Made by a program: the position numbers and the translations under genes | The notes under the pieces: generated by a model | Told to the model about the DNA's origin: nothing | Database searches by the model: none | Seen by the model: the letters and a program-made list of their open reading frames with translations, nothing else | Shown: piece after piece, positions 1 to 9,187 of the stretch | Position numbering within the stretch: position 1 is the first letter of the stretch | Layout of the letters: each line of letters starts with the position of its first letter | Origin: Rhizobium sp. P40RR-XXII | GTDB taxonomy: Bacteria > Pseudomonadota > Alphaproteobacteria > Rhizobiales > Rhizobiaceae | DNA length: 64,000 nucleotides | Direction of reading: 5' to 3' | Assembly (NCBI RefSeq): GCF_012641405.1 | Contig: NZ_JABAII010000006.1 | Coordinates: 1-64,000 of the forward strand

Positions 1-1549
1 GATCGAGGTGAAGCGAGCTGGTCTCGGCGGTCTCGATGCCCCCTTGCCGCAGGCGCTGGAAATGGGCTTCCGTTCCCTCGCGCTCCGCCTTGCGAAAAAT
101 GACCTTCTCCTCTGCCAGCAGGCGGGCGGCACTCTCGTTCTGTGTCATGAACAGGGCGGCCGTCGTCCGCAGGTTCGATTGCAATCGGTCGAAAAGCCTT
201 GCCAGTTCGAGCTGCCCCTCCTTGGAGAAGCTCAAACCCCGGCGAAGGCGCTTGGCCAGGTGCGGCAGCAGGTTCTGGTCGAGCACGTCGCCGGCATGCT
301 CCATGTTCATCGAAAACAGCAGGATTTCGTTCAGACGCCGCCTGTCGGCTTCGCCGAGTTCATCGGGATCGATCGAAGTCAGATAGGTCTTAACCGCCGT
401 GTTGAGGCTGTCGAGGATGTTGTCCAGCGACCGCAACCGCGTCAATGCGCGGCGATCGTTGTCCGACAGCGCCGATTTCGCGCCGGCGAGCATTTCCGAC
501 AAGACGTCGACGAGCCTCAGCGCCTCCCGCGCCGCGGCCCCGAGAGCAACGACAGGCGTCTCCTTGGCGGCCGGATCGAGATATCTCGGACGTGTTGGAT
601 CGGCCTCGTCGATTCTCTGCGGCAGCAGTTTCGTCAAAAGATCGGCATAGGGCCGCAGCAACGGCATGAAGACCACCGCCAGAACGATATTAAAGGCACT
701 GTGAAAATTGGCGACGGCACGGCCACTGTCGCTGTCGACCATCGCCGACAGGCGCGTGGCGGGCTCCAGCAGGCCGATCACCGCGATCACCCCGACGATA
801 CGCGTCAGCATGTTGCCGATCGGCAGCCGTTTGACGGATAGATCGGTGCCCGACTGCCCTTCGATCAGCGGGTTGATCGCGGTGCCTAAATTGGCGCCGA
901 GAACGAGGGCAAAGGCCTGATCGAGATCGACAAGACCCTTGCTTGCCAGGGACATGATGAGCAGCACCACGGCGACGCTGGAATGGGCGGCCCATGTGAG
1001 GATCGCCGCAAGAAGCATGCTGAGCACCGGCGTCGCGGCGATCGCGTCCAGCACATAGGCGAGCGCTTTCGACCCTTCATATTGCGTCATCAGATCGAGC
1101 AGCTGATGCAGCGCCAGAAGCATGAAGCCAAGACCGATCATGACGCGCCCGAGATCGTGAATGCGCGAGTTCCCAATCCGCCGGAACATCAGGACACCAA
1201 TGAGGATGAGCGCCGGCGAAGCGGCCGCGACATCGAAGGACAGCACCTGCACGATCAGGGTCGTCCCCACATTGGCGCCCAGCATGACGGCAAGCGCCGG
1301 CACGAGATCCACCAGTCCGCCGGCTGCGAAGCCCGATGCCATCAGGCCGGTTGCCGTGCTGCTCTGCAGGATCGCCGTGACGCCGATGCCGGCAAAAAAC
1401 GCCTTCGTGCGGTTGCTCAAGGCGCGGCCGAGAAAAGAGCGAAGATCCGGGCCAAAGGCCCGCTGTATGCCGGTCTGGACCATGCGCGTGCCCCACAGCA
1501 ACAGGGCGATGTGGCCGGCCAAAGCAACCAGGCCGAAGATAAGCGCCAT
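1..1549 (-). CDS. Na+/phosphate cotransporter family protein (NptA/YjbB type), 3' end outside window
   Basis: Inner-membrane carrier of the Na/Pi cotransporter family, expected to move inorganic phosphate with sodium. Translation of the minus strand from ATG at 1549 stays open to the window edge (about 516 codons). The N-terminal half has two inverted hydrophobic repeats carrying the family signature QSSTAT at residues 62-67 and a second, divergent copy AHSSVA in the other repeat; the matching loops GANVGTT and GANLGT are also seen. The region after about residue 340 is polar and helical like the PhoU-type domain of bacterial homologues (for example a NMEHAGD helix). The upstream AGGACCGCT gives a reasonable ribosome site. 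It is transcribed away from its neighbour with 412 bp between them. Substrate is inferred from family; the C-terminus is not visible. Confidence 0.9.
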   Translation of the reverse strand, partial: MALIFGLVALAGHIALLLWGTRMVQTGIQRAFGPDLRSFLGRALSNRTKAFFAGIGVTAILQSSTATGLMASGFAAGGLVDLVPALAVMLGANVGTTLIVQVLSFDVAAASPALILIGVLMFRRIGNSRIHDLGRVMIGLGFMLLALHQLLDLMTQYEGSKALAYVLDAIAATPVLSMLLAAILTWAAHSSVAVVLLIMSLASKGLVDLDQAFALVLGANLGTAINPLIEGQSGTDLSVKRLPIGNMLTRIVGVIAVIGLLEPATRLSAMVDSDSGRAVANFHSAFNIVLAVVFMPLLRPYADLLTKLLPQRIDEADPTRPRYLDPAAKETPVVALGAAAREALRLVDVLSEMLAGAKSALSDNDRRALTRLRSLDNILDSLNTAVKTYLTSIDPDELGEADRRRLNEILLFSMNMEHAGDVLDQNLLPHLAKRLRRGLSFSKEGQLELARLFDRLQSNLRTTAALFMTQNESAARLLAEEKVIFRKAEREGTEAHFQRLRQGGIETAETSSLHLD

Positions 1550-1961
1550 AGCGGTCCTCCGTATGTCTGTGATGCCCGGATAAACGCCGAACATCAGCAT
1601 CTCGATCAACTAACCTTTTATTAGCCGACTATGTTCTTTGCCTTCTCGCCTTTCGCAAGACCAGATTGTCATAAAACTAATGGGAGAACAATTTTCTCTT
1701 TTAAAATCATAGTGATGAGATGACATGATTCCTGTCATTATTCATTACAGATACCCATTTCGCCTGCAAAGGCCGGTCTGAAAGCGACGGTTTTCTGTCC
1801 GCAACCATTTTGCCTGATGGGCGTTGCTTCGCCTTTTCCGCTTTGATCCGTCCGACGTCTGGCCAATATAGCATAAAAGCATCCATTTGCCGCGCGGCGG
1901 GCTTCCCGCCCGCAGGCTGGAAAGACAACGGGCTGGAAGATAAGCAGACGAGGACTTCAAG
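1550..1961. other. Divergent intergenic region
   Basis: This 412-base stretch separates the divergent phosphate carrier and MBL-fold genes. I see no supportable gene. It is AT-rich from 1610 to 1750 and carries two direct half-sites, TTGTCAT at 1666-1672 and CTGTCAT at 1732-1738, which resemble the first half of a rhizobial Pho box without a convincing second half. A short GC-rich hairpin (GCGGGC, 5-base loop, GCCCGC) lies near 1897-1913. Confidence 0.4.
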
Positions 1962-2768
1962 ATGACGCATTTTATCTGCACCACATGCGGCACGCAGTTC
2001 AGCGAAAGCGACGAACCGCCGCCGACCTGCCCGATCTGTGAAGATGACCGTCAGTTCGTGCCCCAATCAGGGCAGGAATGGACCGACATGGCAACGCTCG
2101 GCCAAACCCATAGCCTGGTCTGGAACGAAGAAGCGGAAGGCGTTCACAGCCTGCAGCTCTCGCCCTCTTTCGGCATTGGCCAGCGCGCATTTCTGATCGA
2201 AGGGCCTGATGGCAATATCCTCTGGGATTGCCTCAGCCTCGTGGACGAGGCCAGCAAAGCCCGGATTGCCGCCATGGGCGGCTTAAGCGCGATCGCGATC
2301 TCCCATCCCCATTTCTATTCGTCGATGATCGGGTGGAGCGCGGCCTGCGGCAACGCGCCGGTCCATATCCACGCCGATGATGCCCAATGGGTGCAGAGGT
2401 CCGGCTCGGCCCTGCGCCCATGGACCGGCGAAACGCTGCGGATCGGTCAGGCGACCATGATCGGCTGCGGCGGTCATTTTGACGGCAGTTCCGTGCTCCA
2501 TTGCCCCTGGCTCGAGGGCGGCCGAGGCGCCCTTTTCGTCGGCGACACCATGCAGGTCACGATGGACCGCCGTTTCGTCAGCTTTATGCGCAGCTATCCG
2601 AACCTCATTCCCCTCGACGCCAAGGCGGTCACGGCAATTTCGCAAGCCGTACAGCCGTACCGGTTTGAGACGATCTACGGCGCGTTTCCCGGTCGAACGG
2701 TGGAGAGCGACGGCAACCGCGTGGTGGAGCGCTCGGCGGAGAGATATCTCAAGGCGATCGCAAGCTAG
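1962..2768 (+). CDS. MBL-fold-like protein with N-terminal CxxC zinc/iron knuckle
   Basis: A 268-residue protein with two recognisable parts. Residues 1-30 hold two CxxC pairs (C6/C9 and C23/C26), the pattern of a rubredoxin-like or zinc-ribbon knuckle. Residues about 45-265 look like a metallo-beta-lactamase fold, but the usual HxHxDH metal motif is replaced by HPHFYS at 115-120. Later landmarks remain (GGHFDGS near 171 and VGDT near 193). The intact family uses this fold for hydrolysis or, in flavodiiron proteins, oxygen/NO reduction; with key ligands missing, catalysis here is uncertain. No signal peptide, so probably cytosolic. Stands alone on its strand. Similar proteins are usually annotated simply as MBL fold metallo-hydrolase; no specific substrate is claimed. 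Confidence 0.8.
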   Translation: MTHFICTTCGTQFSESDEPPPTCPICEDDRQFVPQSGQEWTDMATLGQTHSLVWNEEAEGVHSLQLSPSFGIGQRAFLIEGPDGNILWDCLSLVDEASKARIAAMGGLSAIAISHPHFYSSMIGWSAACGNAPVHIHADDAQWVQRSGSALRPWTGETLRIGQATMIGCGGHFDGSSVLHCPWLEGGRGALFVGDTMQVTMDRRFVSFMRSYPNLIPLDAKAVTAISQAVQPYRFETIYGAFPGRTVESDGNRVVERSAERYLKAIAS

Positions 2769-2894
2769 AGCCATAATGCACCCTGGACGTCGTACACGCC
2801 GGATCATCCCAAAGGACCGATCCTGTGCTGATGCGCACCGAATCCCAGGCTATCGCCGCAAATGAGACGCTTCTGGGGTCGCCGACGGTGAAGA

Positions 2895-3638
2895 TCATGT
2901 CGCGATCTTGGAGCGTTGCGTCAATGCGAGATCGGGGCTGTCCGAAGTTAGGCTGCCGATACCCCGCTCCAGCCAATGGCGGATGTTCGCCTCGTCGTTG
3001 ATCGTCCAGACGCAGAGCCGTTGCAAAGGCAGCCTGCCGCGGATCAGATCCCATTCGGCTTCCATAAGCTCGTGGTGGATTGCGATGATCTTCACCAAGT
3101 TATCCACTCGGTCGATGAAGGCGGCAAGCCCACCATCCTTTTCGGCCCAGACGGCGTTAACGGAAACGAGACGCGAAATTTTTGGAGCATGACGGCGGCA
3201 ATCCTCCAAAACCGAATGGTCGAAGGAGGTCAGATAGGAGCGCTCCTCGATGCCGAAACGTGCTAGTTCGCCCGCCACCCGTGCCGCAATGTCCGGATAA
3301 GGGGCTCCATTCCCGTCGACCTTGATTTCGACATGGAGGTCGATGGCTTCGTTCGGCGCAAGCACTTGCAGCACCTCAGCAAGAGTCGGAATGGCCTCGT
3401 CCGTGCCCTTTAGCCGTGTCGCCTTGCGGCCGTCGATCGACAGGTTCTCTACGGAACCTACGCTTTCGGTGGTGCGTTCAAGGGTCGCGTCATGAATGAC
3501 GACGAGCTCGCCGGCGCGCGTCAGATGGACATCGAATTCGACGGCGTCCAAGCCCAGCGCTGCAGCATTGCGAAAGCCGGCGAGCGAATTTTCGGGCCAG
3601 AGGTTGCGGGCGCCGCGATGGCCGGTAATCAGGGTCAT
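2895..3638 (-). CDS. Glycerophosphodiester phosphodiesterase family protein
   Basis: Cleaves a phosphodiester, classically glycerophosphodiesters to sn-glycerol 3-phosphate plus alcohol. The 247-residue length fits the cytosolic UgpQ-like group and there is no signal peptide. The catalytic signature is complete: H7-R-G at the start, the metal ligands in VEFDV (E34, D36) and the second histidine in VIHD (H49, D50). It starts 12 bases after the stop of the upstream permease gene and is the last gene of a six-gene ABC-transporter operon. In agrocinopine (acc) operons of Agrobacterium a GDPD-like enzyme, AccF, follows an oligopeptide-type ABC transporter in the same way. The substrate is therefore inferred to be an imported phosphodiester rather than a membrane breakdown product. 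Confidence 0.93.
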   Translation of the reverse strand: MTLITGHRGARNLWPENSLAGFRNAAALGLDAVEFDVHLTRAGELVVIHDATLERTTESVGSVENLSIDGRKATRLKGTDEAIPTLAEVLQVLAPNEAIDLHVEIKVDGNGAPYPDIAARVAGELARFGIEERSYLTSFDHSVLEDCRRHAPKISRLVSVNAVWAEKDGGLAAFIDRVDNLVKIIAIHHELMEAEWDLIRGRLPLQRLCVWTINDEANIRHWLERGIGSLTSDSPDLALTQRSKIAT

Positions 3639-3650
3639 GGAGCATGTTTC

Positions 3651-4532
3651 CTATCGGATCGTGGGATCGAGCTTATCGCGCAGCCAATCGCCGACGAGCG
3701 AAATGGAGAGCGTTGTCAGCATAATGACGATCGCGGGCGCCAGCATAATCCAGGGCGCGCGCGTCAGATATTCGCGACCGAAGCCGACCATGTTGCCGAG
3801 ACTGCTTTCCGGCGGCTGCACGCCGAGGCCGAGAAACGACAGGCCGCTTTCCATCAGGATGATTTCGGGGAAAGTCAGCGTCATGGAAACGATCAGCGTC
3901 GAGGCGACGTTGGGAAGGATGTGACGCAGGTAAACGCGCACCGGTGTCGCGCCGAGTTGCACCACCGCGGCGGCATAACCCTGAGCTCCTGCGGTAATGG
4001 CAAGCCCTCGCGCGATGCGCGCATAGCGCTCCCAACCATAGAAACCCATAAGACATACGAGCAGCAGCATCGAGGAGCCGAAGAAGGCGAGCACGGCCAG
4101 CGACATGATGAGGAAGGGCAGCGCAGCCTGGAAATCCGCGAGCATCAGGACCAGATGCTCGACGAAACCGCGGAATTGCGCCGCCAGAAAGCCAAGCAGC
4201 GTGCCGAAGATCGCAGACAGCAGCGTCGCGCCGAAGGCGATGACGAGCGACACCCTGATCGACTGAACGAGGCGCGAAAGCACATCGCGGCCGAGTTCGT
4301 CGGTGCCGAGTAGATGCTTGACCCCGCCCGGCGCGGACAGCCGGCTGGTCAGATCCATGGCGGTAATGTTGAAGGGGCGGATATGGTCGGCGAAAATTGC
4401 GGTCGCGACCATGGCCGCAAGCCACAGCAGGCAGAGAGTGACCGAAAAAGGCACGTTGCGACGCAGGAAGGAAACGAGGCCGCCCTGCTTTCGGGAGACC
4501 GGCGTTTCGATAAGATCGGCGGTAGCCATCAT
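3651..4532 (-). CDS. Peptide/opine-type ABC transporter permease (DppC family)
   Basis: Inner-membrane subunit of a PepT-class ABC importer, 293 residues. The N-terminal segment ends in the first membrane helix near residue 35. The typical DppC/OppC motif LLGTDELGRDVLSR follows, then five more hydrophobic segments and the EAA-type loop near LPNVASTLIVS that contacts the ATPase. Reading continues upstream of the real start, but AGGAGAAC directly precedes two adjacent ATGs at 4532 and 4529, so translation starts there, 7 bases after the stop of the DppB-like gene. Pairs with that gene as the heterodimeric pore; the two ATPases and the binding protein are encoded upstream in the same operon. Confidence 0.93.
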   Translation of the reverse strand: MMATADLIETPVSRKQGGLVSFLRRNVPFSVTLCLLWLAAMVATAIFADHIRPFNITAMDLTSRLSAPGGVKHLLGTDELGRDVLSRLVQSIRVSLVIAFGATLLSAIFGTLLGFLAAQFRGFVEHLVLMLADFQAALPFLIMSLAVLAFFGSSMLLLVCLMGFYGWERYARIARGLAITAGAQGYAAAVVQLGATPVRVYLRHILPNVASTLIVSMTLTFPEIILMESGLSFLGLGVQPPESSLGNMVGFGREYLTRAPWIMLAPAIVIMLTTLSISLVGDWLRDKLDPTIR

Positions 4533-4539
4533 GTTCTCC

Positions 4540-5469
4540 TCAGTGTCGTGCCGCGTGCGAACGAAGGCGCGGGTCGAGCGAGCCGTAAAGCAGGTCGACG
4601 ACGAGATTCGACACGACCATGGCGGCGGCGATGATGAGCAGGATGCACTGAACGACGGCAAGATCGCGGTTGCTGACAGAAACCACCAGCAGGCGCCCGA
4701 TACCCGGCCAGGAAAAGATCGATTCCACCACGACGGCGCCGGCAAGCAGCGAGCCAACCATGAAGCCGACGATGGTGACGATCGGCACCGCCGCGTTGGG
4801 CAGGGCATGTTTCCAGACCACATCGCGCCATGTCAGCCCCTTGGCGGAAGCCGTGCGGATATAGGGCTGCCCCATGACCTCGATCATGGCGCTGCGCGAG
4901 AAGCGCGCGAGGATGCCAATCCCACCGATGCTCATGGTCAGTGTCGGCAGGATGCCGTGCATCCAGGTGTCCTGCCCGCCCGAGGGCAGCCAGCCGAGAA
5001 TGACGGAGAAGATCAGCACGAGCACCAGCCCCATGACGAAGGACGGAATGGTAAAGCCGAGCACGGCGGCAAGGATGACGCCGCGGTCTGTGAAGCTCTG
5101 GCGATGCAGGGCAGCGTAGACGCCCGCCGGAATGCCGAGAATGAGTTTGAAAACAAGGGCCGGGATCGTCAGTTGCAGGGTCGCGGGCACACGTTCCAGC
5201 ACCAGATGCAGCGCCGAAGCCTTGTCGCGCATCGATACGCCGAAATCGCCGGTGAAGATCGATTTGATATAGGCGATGTATTGAACCCATAGGGGCTGGT
5301 CGAGGCCCCAGGACTTGCGGAAGGCATCGACCGCTTCCTGCGGCACATCAGGCCCGAGCATCACCAGGGCTGGATCGCCCGACATGCGCAGCACGACGAA
5401 AGCGAAGGTGATGACGGCCAGGATCGTCAGTGCGGCACGGAAGAGGCGGACGAAAACAAAGCGAATCAT
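4540..5469 (-). CDS. Peptide/opine-type ABC transporter permease (DppB family)
   Basis: Inner-membrane permease of 309 residues, the DppB/OppB-type partner of the next gene. It begins with a positively charged stub and a first helix (residues about 9-28), then the periplasmic segment containing DPALVMLGPD and the run KSWGLDQPL typical of this family. Five further hydrophobic segments follow, with the EAA loop near HALPNAAVPIV. It starts 8 bases after the stop of the DppF-like ATPase gene, which places it firmly in the same transcript. The family imports peptides, nickel, opines, some sugars and sugar phosphodiesters. The sequence alone does not choose between these; the downstream phosphodiesterase favours a phosphodiester. 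Confidence 0.93.
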   Translation of the reverse strand: MIRFVFVRLFRAALTILAVITFAFVVLRMSGDPALVMLGPDVPQEAVDAFRKSWGLDQPLWVQYIAYIKSIFTGDFGVSMRDKASALHLVLERVPATLQLTIPALVFKLILGIPAGVYAALHRQSFTDRGVILAAVLGFTIPSFVMGLVLVLIFSVILGWLPSGGQDTWMHGILPTLTMSIGGIGILARFSRSAMIEVMGQPYIRTASAKGLTWRDVVWKHALPNAAVPIVTIVGFMVGSLLAGAVVVESIFSWPGIGRLLVVSVSNRDLAVVQCILLIIAAAMVVSNLVVDLLYGSLDPRLRSHAARH

Positions 5470-5477
5470 GATGGCCC

Positions 5478-6461
5478 CTATGCCGCGACCGGCGTGGTTT
5501 CACCCGCCACGACATGACAGGCGGCGGTGCGTCCACCGCCAATCTCGCGCAGTTCCGGCGCGATGGAGCGGCATATGTCGCGAGCCAGCGGGCAACGGGG
5601 ATGGAAGGCGCAGCCGGATGGACGGCTTGCCGGGTTCGGCGGCTCGCCTTGCAGGATGACGCGGTCCTTGAGCGGCTTGCCGGGAACGGGAATGCTCGAA
5701 ACCAGCGCCCTGGTGTATGGGTGCTGCGGCGAACGGAAGATGACGTCGGAAGAGGCCTCCTCCATGATGCGCCCGAGATACATGACGGCGACACGGTCCG
5801 CGACGTTGCGCACCACCTTCAGGTCGTGGCTGATGAAGATCATGGCGATGCCGTTCTGTTCCTGCAGGTCCCGCATCATGTTGATGACCTGTGCCTGGAT
5901 CGACACGTCGAGCGCCGAAACCGGTTCGTCGCAGACCAGAAGCCTTGGTCGCGAGGCAAGCGCCCGGGCAATCACCGCGCGCTGGCGTTGACCGCCGGAA
6001 AGCTCGTGCGGATAGCGTTCCGCCTGATCGGCACGCAGCCCGACGGCGGTTATCAGCTCCGCCACGCGCATGGCATGATGTTCTTTCGGAAGCAGTTTAT
6101 GGATCTCGAGCGGCTCGGCGATCTGGGCGGCGATCGTCAGGCGGCGATCGAGGGCTGCGAGCGGATCCTGGAAGACGAGCTGCATTTTCGCGCGCAGTGC
6201 CCGCCACCGCGCACTACCGTGTTCAGGCATCGACCGGCCTTCGAAATGAACCGTACCCTCCTGGGCATCATCGATCCCAAGCAGCATGCGCCCGAGCGTC
6301 GACTTACCCGAACCGGATTCGCCGACGATACCCAGCGTCTCGCCCGGCGCGACTGCCAGCGACACGCCGTCGACGGCGCGCACCAGACTTGTACGGCCGA
6401 AGAGGCCACTACGCATGCTGTAGATGCGCACAAGGCCGCGAGCTTCGATGAGCGGGGTCAT
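5478..6461 (-). CDS. ABC transporter ATP-binding protein (DppF/OppF family)
   Basis: ATPase subunit of the PepT-class importer, 327 residues. Walker A is GESGSGKST, the ABC signature is LSGGQRQR, and Walker B with the following loop is [12 protein letters not shown]. The C-terminal oligopeptide-type extension carries cysteines ([16 protein letters not shown]), which in relatives can bind an iron-sulfur cluster. The frame stays open upstream, but the start is fixed by ATG at 6461, which overlaps the stop of the DppD-like gene by four bases (ATGA). It should form the heterodimeric motor with that gene product. Position within the family is certain; substrate is not. Confidence 0.94.
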   Translation of the reverse strand: MTPLIEARGLVRIYSMRSGLFGRTSLVRAVDGVSLAVAPGETLGIVGESGSGKSTLGRMLLGIDDAQEGTVHFEGRSMPEHGSARWRALRAKMQLVFQDPLAALDRRLTIAAQIAEPLEIHKLLPKEHHAMRVAELITAVGLRADQAERYPHELSGGQRQRAVIARALASRPRLLVCDEPVSALDVSIQAQVINMMRDLQEQNGIAMIFISHDLKVVRNVADRVAVMYLGRIMEEASSDVIFRSPQHPYTRALVSSIPVPGKPLKDRVILQGEPPNPASRPSGCAFHPRCPLARDICRSIAPELREIGGGRTAACHVVAGETTPVAA

Positions 6462-7471
6462 TGCAACAGGCCCTCGTGAATATGGGATCGGATCCCGGAA
6501 GCTTCCGCGGCGGGCACGGGCCGCGAGCAGGCGAGCTTGCGTCCATCTTCGAGCGTAACAAGCGGTGGCCGCTCGTTGCGACAGTCCTCGACGGCGCCCG
6601 AACAGCGCGGCGAGAAGGAACAGCCCTTCGGTAGATGTTTCGGGTTCGGCACGGTGCCGCGAATGGGGATCAGCCGCTCGCGGCCACCGTCGATGCGGGG
6701 AATGGCGTCGAACAGGCCGCGCGTATAGGGATGGCGCGGTTCGGAAAAAAGCTGCTCGACACTGCCCTCCTCGACGATGCGTCCGGCATACATGACGCAG
6801 ATGCGCTCGCATACCTGGCTGACGGCACCGAGATCATGGCTGATGAAGACGGTCGCCATGCCGGTCTCGGCGCGAAGCTCGATCAGCAGATCGAGGATCT
6901 GCGCCTGGATCGTAGCGTCGAGCGCCGTCGTCGGTTCGTCGGCAATCAGAAGGTCGGGCTGGCCGGCAAGCGCCATGGCGATCATCAGGCGCTGGCACTG
7001 GCCGCCGGAAAACTCATGCGGATAGGAATCGAAGCGGCGCCGCGCGTCGGGAATGCCGACCATGTCCATCAGCCGTATCGCCTCCGCCCTTGCAGCTTCG
7101 CCGCGCAGGCCGCGATGAGCGGTGAGCGCCTCGGCAATCTGCCGGCCGATGCGCAGCACCGGATTGAGGGAGCTCGACGGGTCCTGGAAGATCATGGCGA
7201 TGCGCTTGCCGCGCACGTTCTCGAGCACGCTACGCTGCCCGCCGATCAGCTCGCGGCCTTCGAGCTTCACGGAGCCGGTAACATCAGCCTTGGCGGGCAA
7301 CAGGCCAAGGGCTGCCAGCCAGGTAACCGACTTGCCGCAGCCGGATTCGCCGACAAGGCCGAGCGCCTCGCCCCTGCCGACGTCGAGATTGATGCTGTGG
7401 AGAACCTGCACGCCGTCGAAGGCAACCGTCAGGTCGCGCAGTTCCGCCAGGCTGGAGCCGATCGTGCTCAT
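6458..7471 (-). CDS. ABC transporter ATP-binding protein (DppD/OppD family)
   Basis: First ATPase of the operon, 337 residues. Walker [10 protein letters not shown] differs from the canonical motif by having valine after the lysine-serine pair, which is common in this subgroup. The signature FSGGQCQRL and Walker [13 protein letters not shown] are intact. The C-terminal region has the cysteine cluster ([16 protein letters not shown]) typical of oligopeptide ATPases. It lies 81 bases after the binding-protein gene, a gap often containing a stem-loop that lowers expression of transporter subunits relative to the binding protein; a GC-rich dyad (GCCTGCGGCGGGATTG / CCGCCGCAGGC) is visible at about 7506-7537. 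Confidence 0.94.
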   Translation of the reverse strand: MSTIGSSLAELRDLTVAFDGVQVLHSINLDVGRGEALGLVGESGCGKSVTWLAALGLLPAKADVTGSVKLEGRELIGGQRSVLENVRGKRIAMIFQDPSSSLNPVLRIGRQIAEALTAHRGLRGEAARAEAIRLMDMVGIPDARRRFDSYPHEFSGGQCQRLMIAMALAGQPDLLIADEPTTALDATIQAQILDLLIELRAETGMATVFISHDLGAVSQVCERICVMYAGRIVEEGSVEQLFSEPRHPYTRGLFDAIPRIDGGRERLIPIRGTVPNPKHLPKGCSFSPRCSGAVEDCRNERPPLVTLEDGRKLACSRPVPAAEASGIRSHIHEGLLQ

Positions 7472-7505
7472 GTTTCATCCCCGTATTTCATTCGAAGCAA
7501 AAGAC

Positions 7506-7537
7506 GGCCTGCGGCGGGATTGTAACCGCCGCAGGCC
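7506..7537 (-). promoter_or_regulatory. Stem-loop between binding-protein and ATPase genes
   Basis: The sequence GGCCTGCGGCGG, a short loop, then CCGCCGCAGGCC forms a near-perfect 12-bp hairpin between the stop of the binding-protein gene and the start of the first ATPase gene. There is no T-run. Such REP-like hairpins after the SBP gene usually stabilise the upstream mRNA part and create the excess of binding protein over the membrane subunits. Function is inferred. Confidence 0.55.
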
Positions 7538-7552
7538 GAAGCGATGAGCCGG

Positions 7553-9187
7553 TCAGATCGACCAGTTGGTGGAGCGGAAGTCCATGGCGAAAGCAGGAGC
7601 CGCCTTCCACTTCAGCGATGATTTCATGCCGGTGAAGACGGCGTTCTGATGCAGGACCTGGTAGACCGGGTCCTCGCGTTCGCAGATTTCGAGCATGCGT
7701 GCGACGGCTTTCTTGCGCAGCGCACGGTCGGTGGAGGTTTCCATGACGAGGGAGAGCTTGTTCACCTCCTCGTTGCTCCAATCCTTCTTCTGCTGGACTT
7801 CGCCGTTCGGGCCGAACTGTACGACCAGGGGGGTGATCGGGTCGTTGATGCTATTGCCGGCCGACCAGTCGCGAACGCCCTTGACACCGGCCGGATCGTG
7901 GATCTGCGCCCAGTTTTCCTTCATCTGGATCTCGACGTTGATGCCGACCTGCTTCCACATCTCCACCATGATCTGGCCGTTGGCCGTCTGGTTCGTGTAG
8001 TAGTTGTTCAGCAGGCGGAATGGGATCGCATCGCCCTTGTAGTTTGCCTGCTTGAGAAGATCCTGGGCAAGCTTCGGATCGTATTCCGGAACCTTCCAGC
8101 CTTCGACGAACATGTCGCTGGAACGGAAGGAATCGAACTGCAGGCCGGCCGGGACGACGGTCTTGCCGCCCCAGAGCGCATCGACGATCGCCTGACGGTC
8201 GATGGCATGCGTCATGGCGCGACGCACCAGCGGGTTGGCAAGGACCGGGTTCTGTACGTTGAAGACCGAGATGCGATGGTTCCAGATCATCGAGTTTTGA
8301 ACTTCATAGCCCGGAGCAGCCTGGACGGTGGCAATCTGATCCGGCGGCAGGTCGCAGGCGAAGTCGTATTCGCCCGAAAGCAGGCCATTGACGCGCGAGG
8401 CGACTTCGGGAACTTCGACGAAACGGATTTGCGCGAGCGGCGGATGGCCGCCCCAATATTCGTCAAAGGCGACCAGCGTTAGCGAGACGTCGGGCTTAAA
8501 TTCGCCGACCATGTAGGGGCCGGTCGTAACGGGCTTGCGAGCCCAATCGGCATAGGTGGCGGCTTCATCCCAGCTGCGGCGGTTGACGATCTGGCTGCCG
8601 AAGGAATACAGGCGGCCTTCCAGCGTCACGTCGGGCGTCGCGTTATGGAAACGGACGGTATATTTATCGACGATCTCGACACCGGCGAGCGCCGGCCACA
8701 GACGACGGCCGATGCCGGGAATGGAGGCCGGCAACTCCTTGACGGTTGCGGGCTTGTGATCGTCTTCGAAAATCGTTTTGCCGCCTGCGGGCTCGGTGTT
8801 GCCGAACACGCGCTCGCGAGAGAAGGAGAAGGCGACGTCTTCGGCCGTGAGTTCATCCCCGTTGTGGAACTTCACGCCCTGGCGCAGCTTGAGCTCGAGC
8901 GTCTTGTCGTCGAGACGCTTCCACTCGGTGGCGAGACCCGGAACCGGCCCTTGATTGCCCATCCAGTCGCGCAGGATCAGGCCTTCCCAAAGGTTCGGGA
9001 AGAAGACGCGCTCGCCGACGTTGGACTGCTCGTTCCATATGTCGAGCGTGTTGTTGTTGGTGATCTTCTGGACCGCAATGGTGATGGACGGACGCTTGGC
9101 CTGGCTGAAGGCGAAGCGCGGCAGCATGAGCGTGCCGGCGGTTGCGCCGAGCAGGCCGAGCGCGCCGCGTCGATTGATCGAAAGCAT
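7553..9187 (-). CDS. ABC transporter substrate-binding protein (SBP family 5, peptide/opine type)
   Basis: Periplasmic binding protein of 544 residues that captures the ligand for the downstream importer. The N-terminus has twin arginines followed by a hydrophobic run (INRRGALGLLGATAG) and an AFSQA cleavage region, consistent with Tat or Sec export. The mature part has the SBP_bac_5 pattern (FFPNLWEGL, the KFHNGDELTAEDVAFSF block, RRAMTHAIDRQAI). The reading frame extends upstream but AAGGAGTTTCCG directly before ATG at 9187 fixes the start. It is the first gene of the operon and faces a SorC-type regulator across a 403-bp region. Closest functional analogues by context are AccA-like binding proteins for sugar phosphodiesters; dipeptide or other ligands remain possible. 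Confidence 0.93.
   Translation of the reverse strand: MLSINRRGALGLLGATAGTLMLPRFAFSQAKRPSITIAVQKITNNNTLDIWNEQSNVGERVFFPNLWEGLILRDWMGNQGPVPGLATEWKRLDDKTLELKLRQGVKFHNGDELTAEDVAFSFSRERVFGNTEPAGGKTIFEDDHKPATVKELPASIPGIGRRLWPALAGVEIVDKYTVRFHNATPDVTLEGRLYSFGSQIVNRRSWDEAATYADWARKPVTTGPYMVGEFKPDVSLTLVAFDEYWGGHPPLAQIRFVEVPEVASRVNGLLSGEYDFACDLPPDQIATVQAAPGYEVQNSMIWNHRISVFNVQNPVLANPLVRRAMTHAIDRQAIVDALWGGKTVVPAGLQFDSFRSSDMFVEGWKVPEYDPKLAQDLLKQANYKGDAIPFRLLNNYYTNQTANGQIMVEMWKQVGINVEIQMKENWAQIHDPAGVKGVRDWSAGNSINDPITPLVVQFGPNGEVQQKKDWSNEEVNKLSLVMETSTDRALRKKAVARMLEICEREDPVYQVLHQNAVFTGMKSSLKWKAAPAFAMDFRSTNWSI

Noticed and set aside
8..841. 277-codon plus-strand frame at the left edge
   Set aside because: Lies opposite the Na/Pi carrier, whose frame contains QSSTAT and the membrane repeats.
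1707..2066. 119-codon minus-strand frame overlapping the MBL gene start
   Set aside because: No family match, and it overlaps the conserved CxxC knuckle coded on the plus strand.
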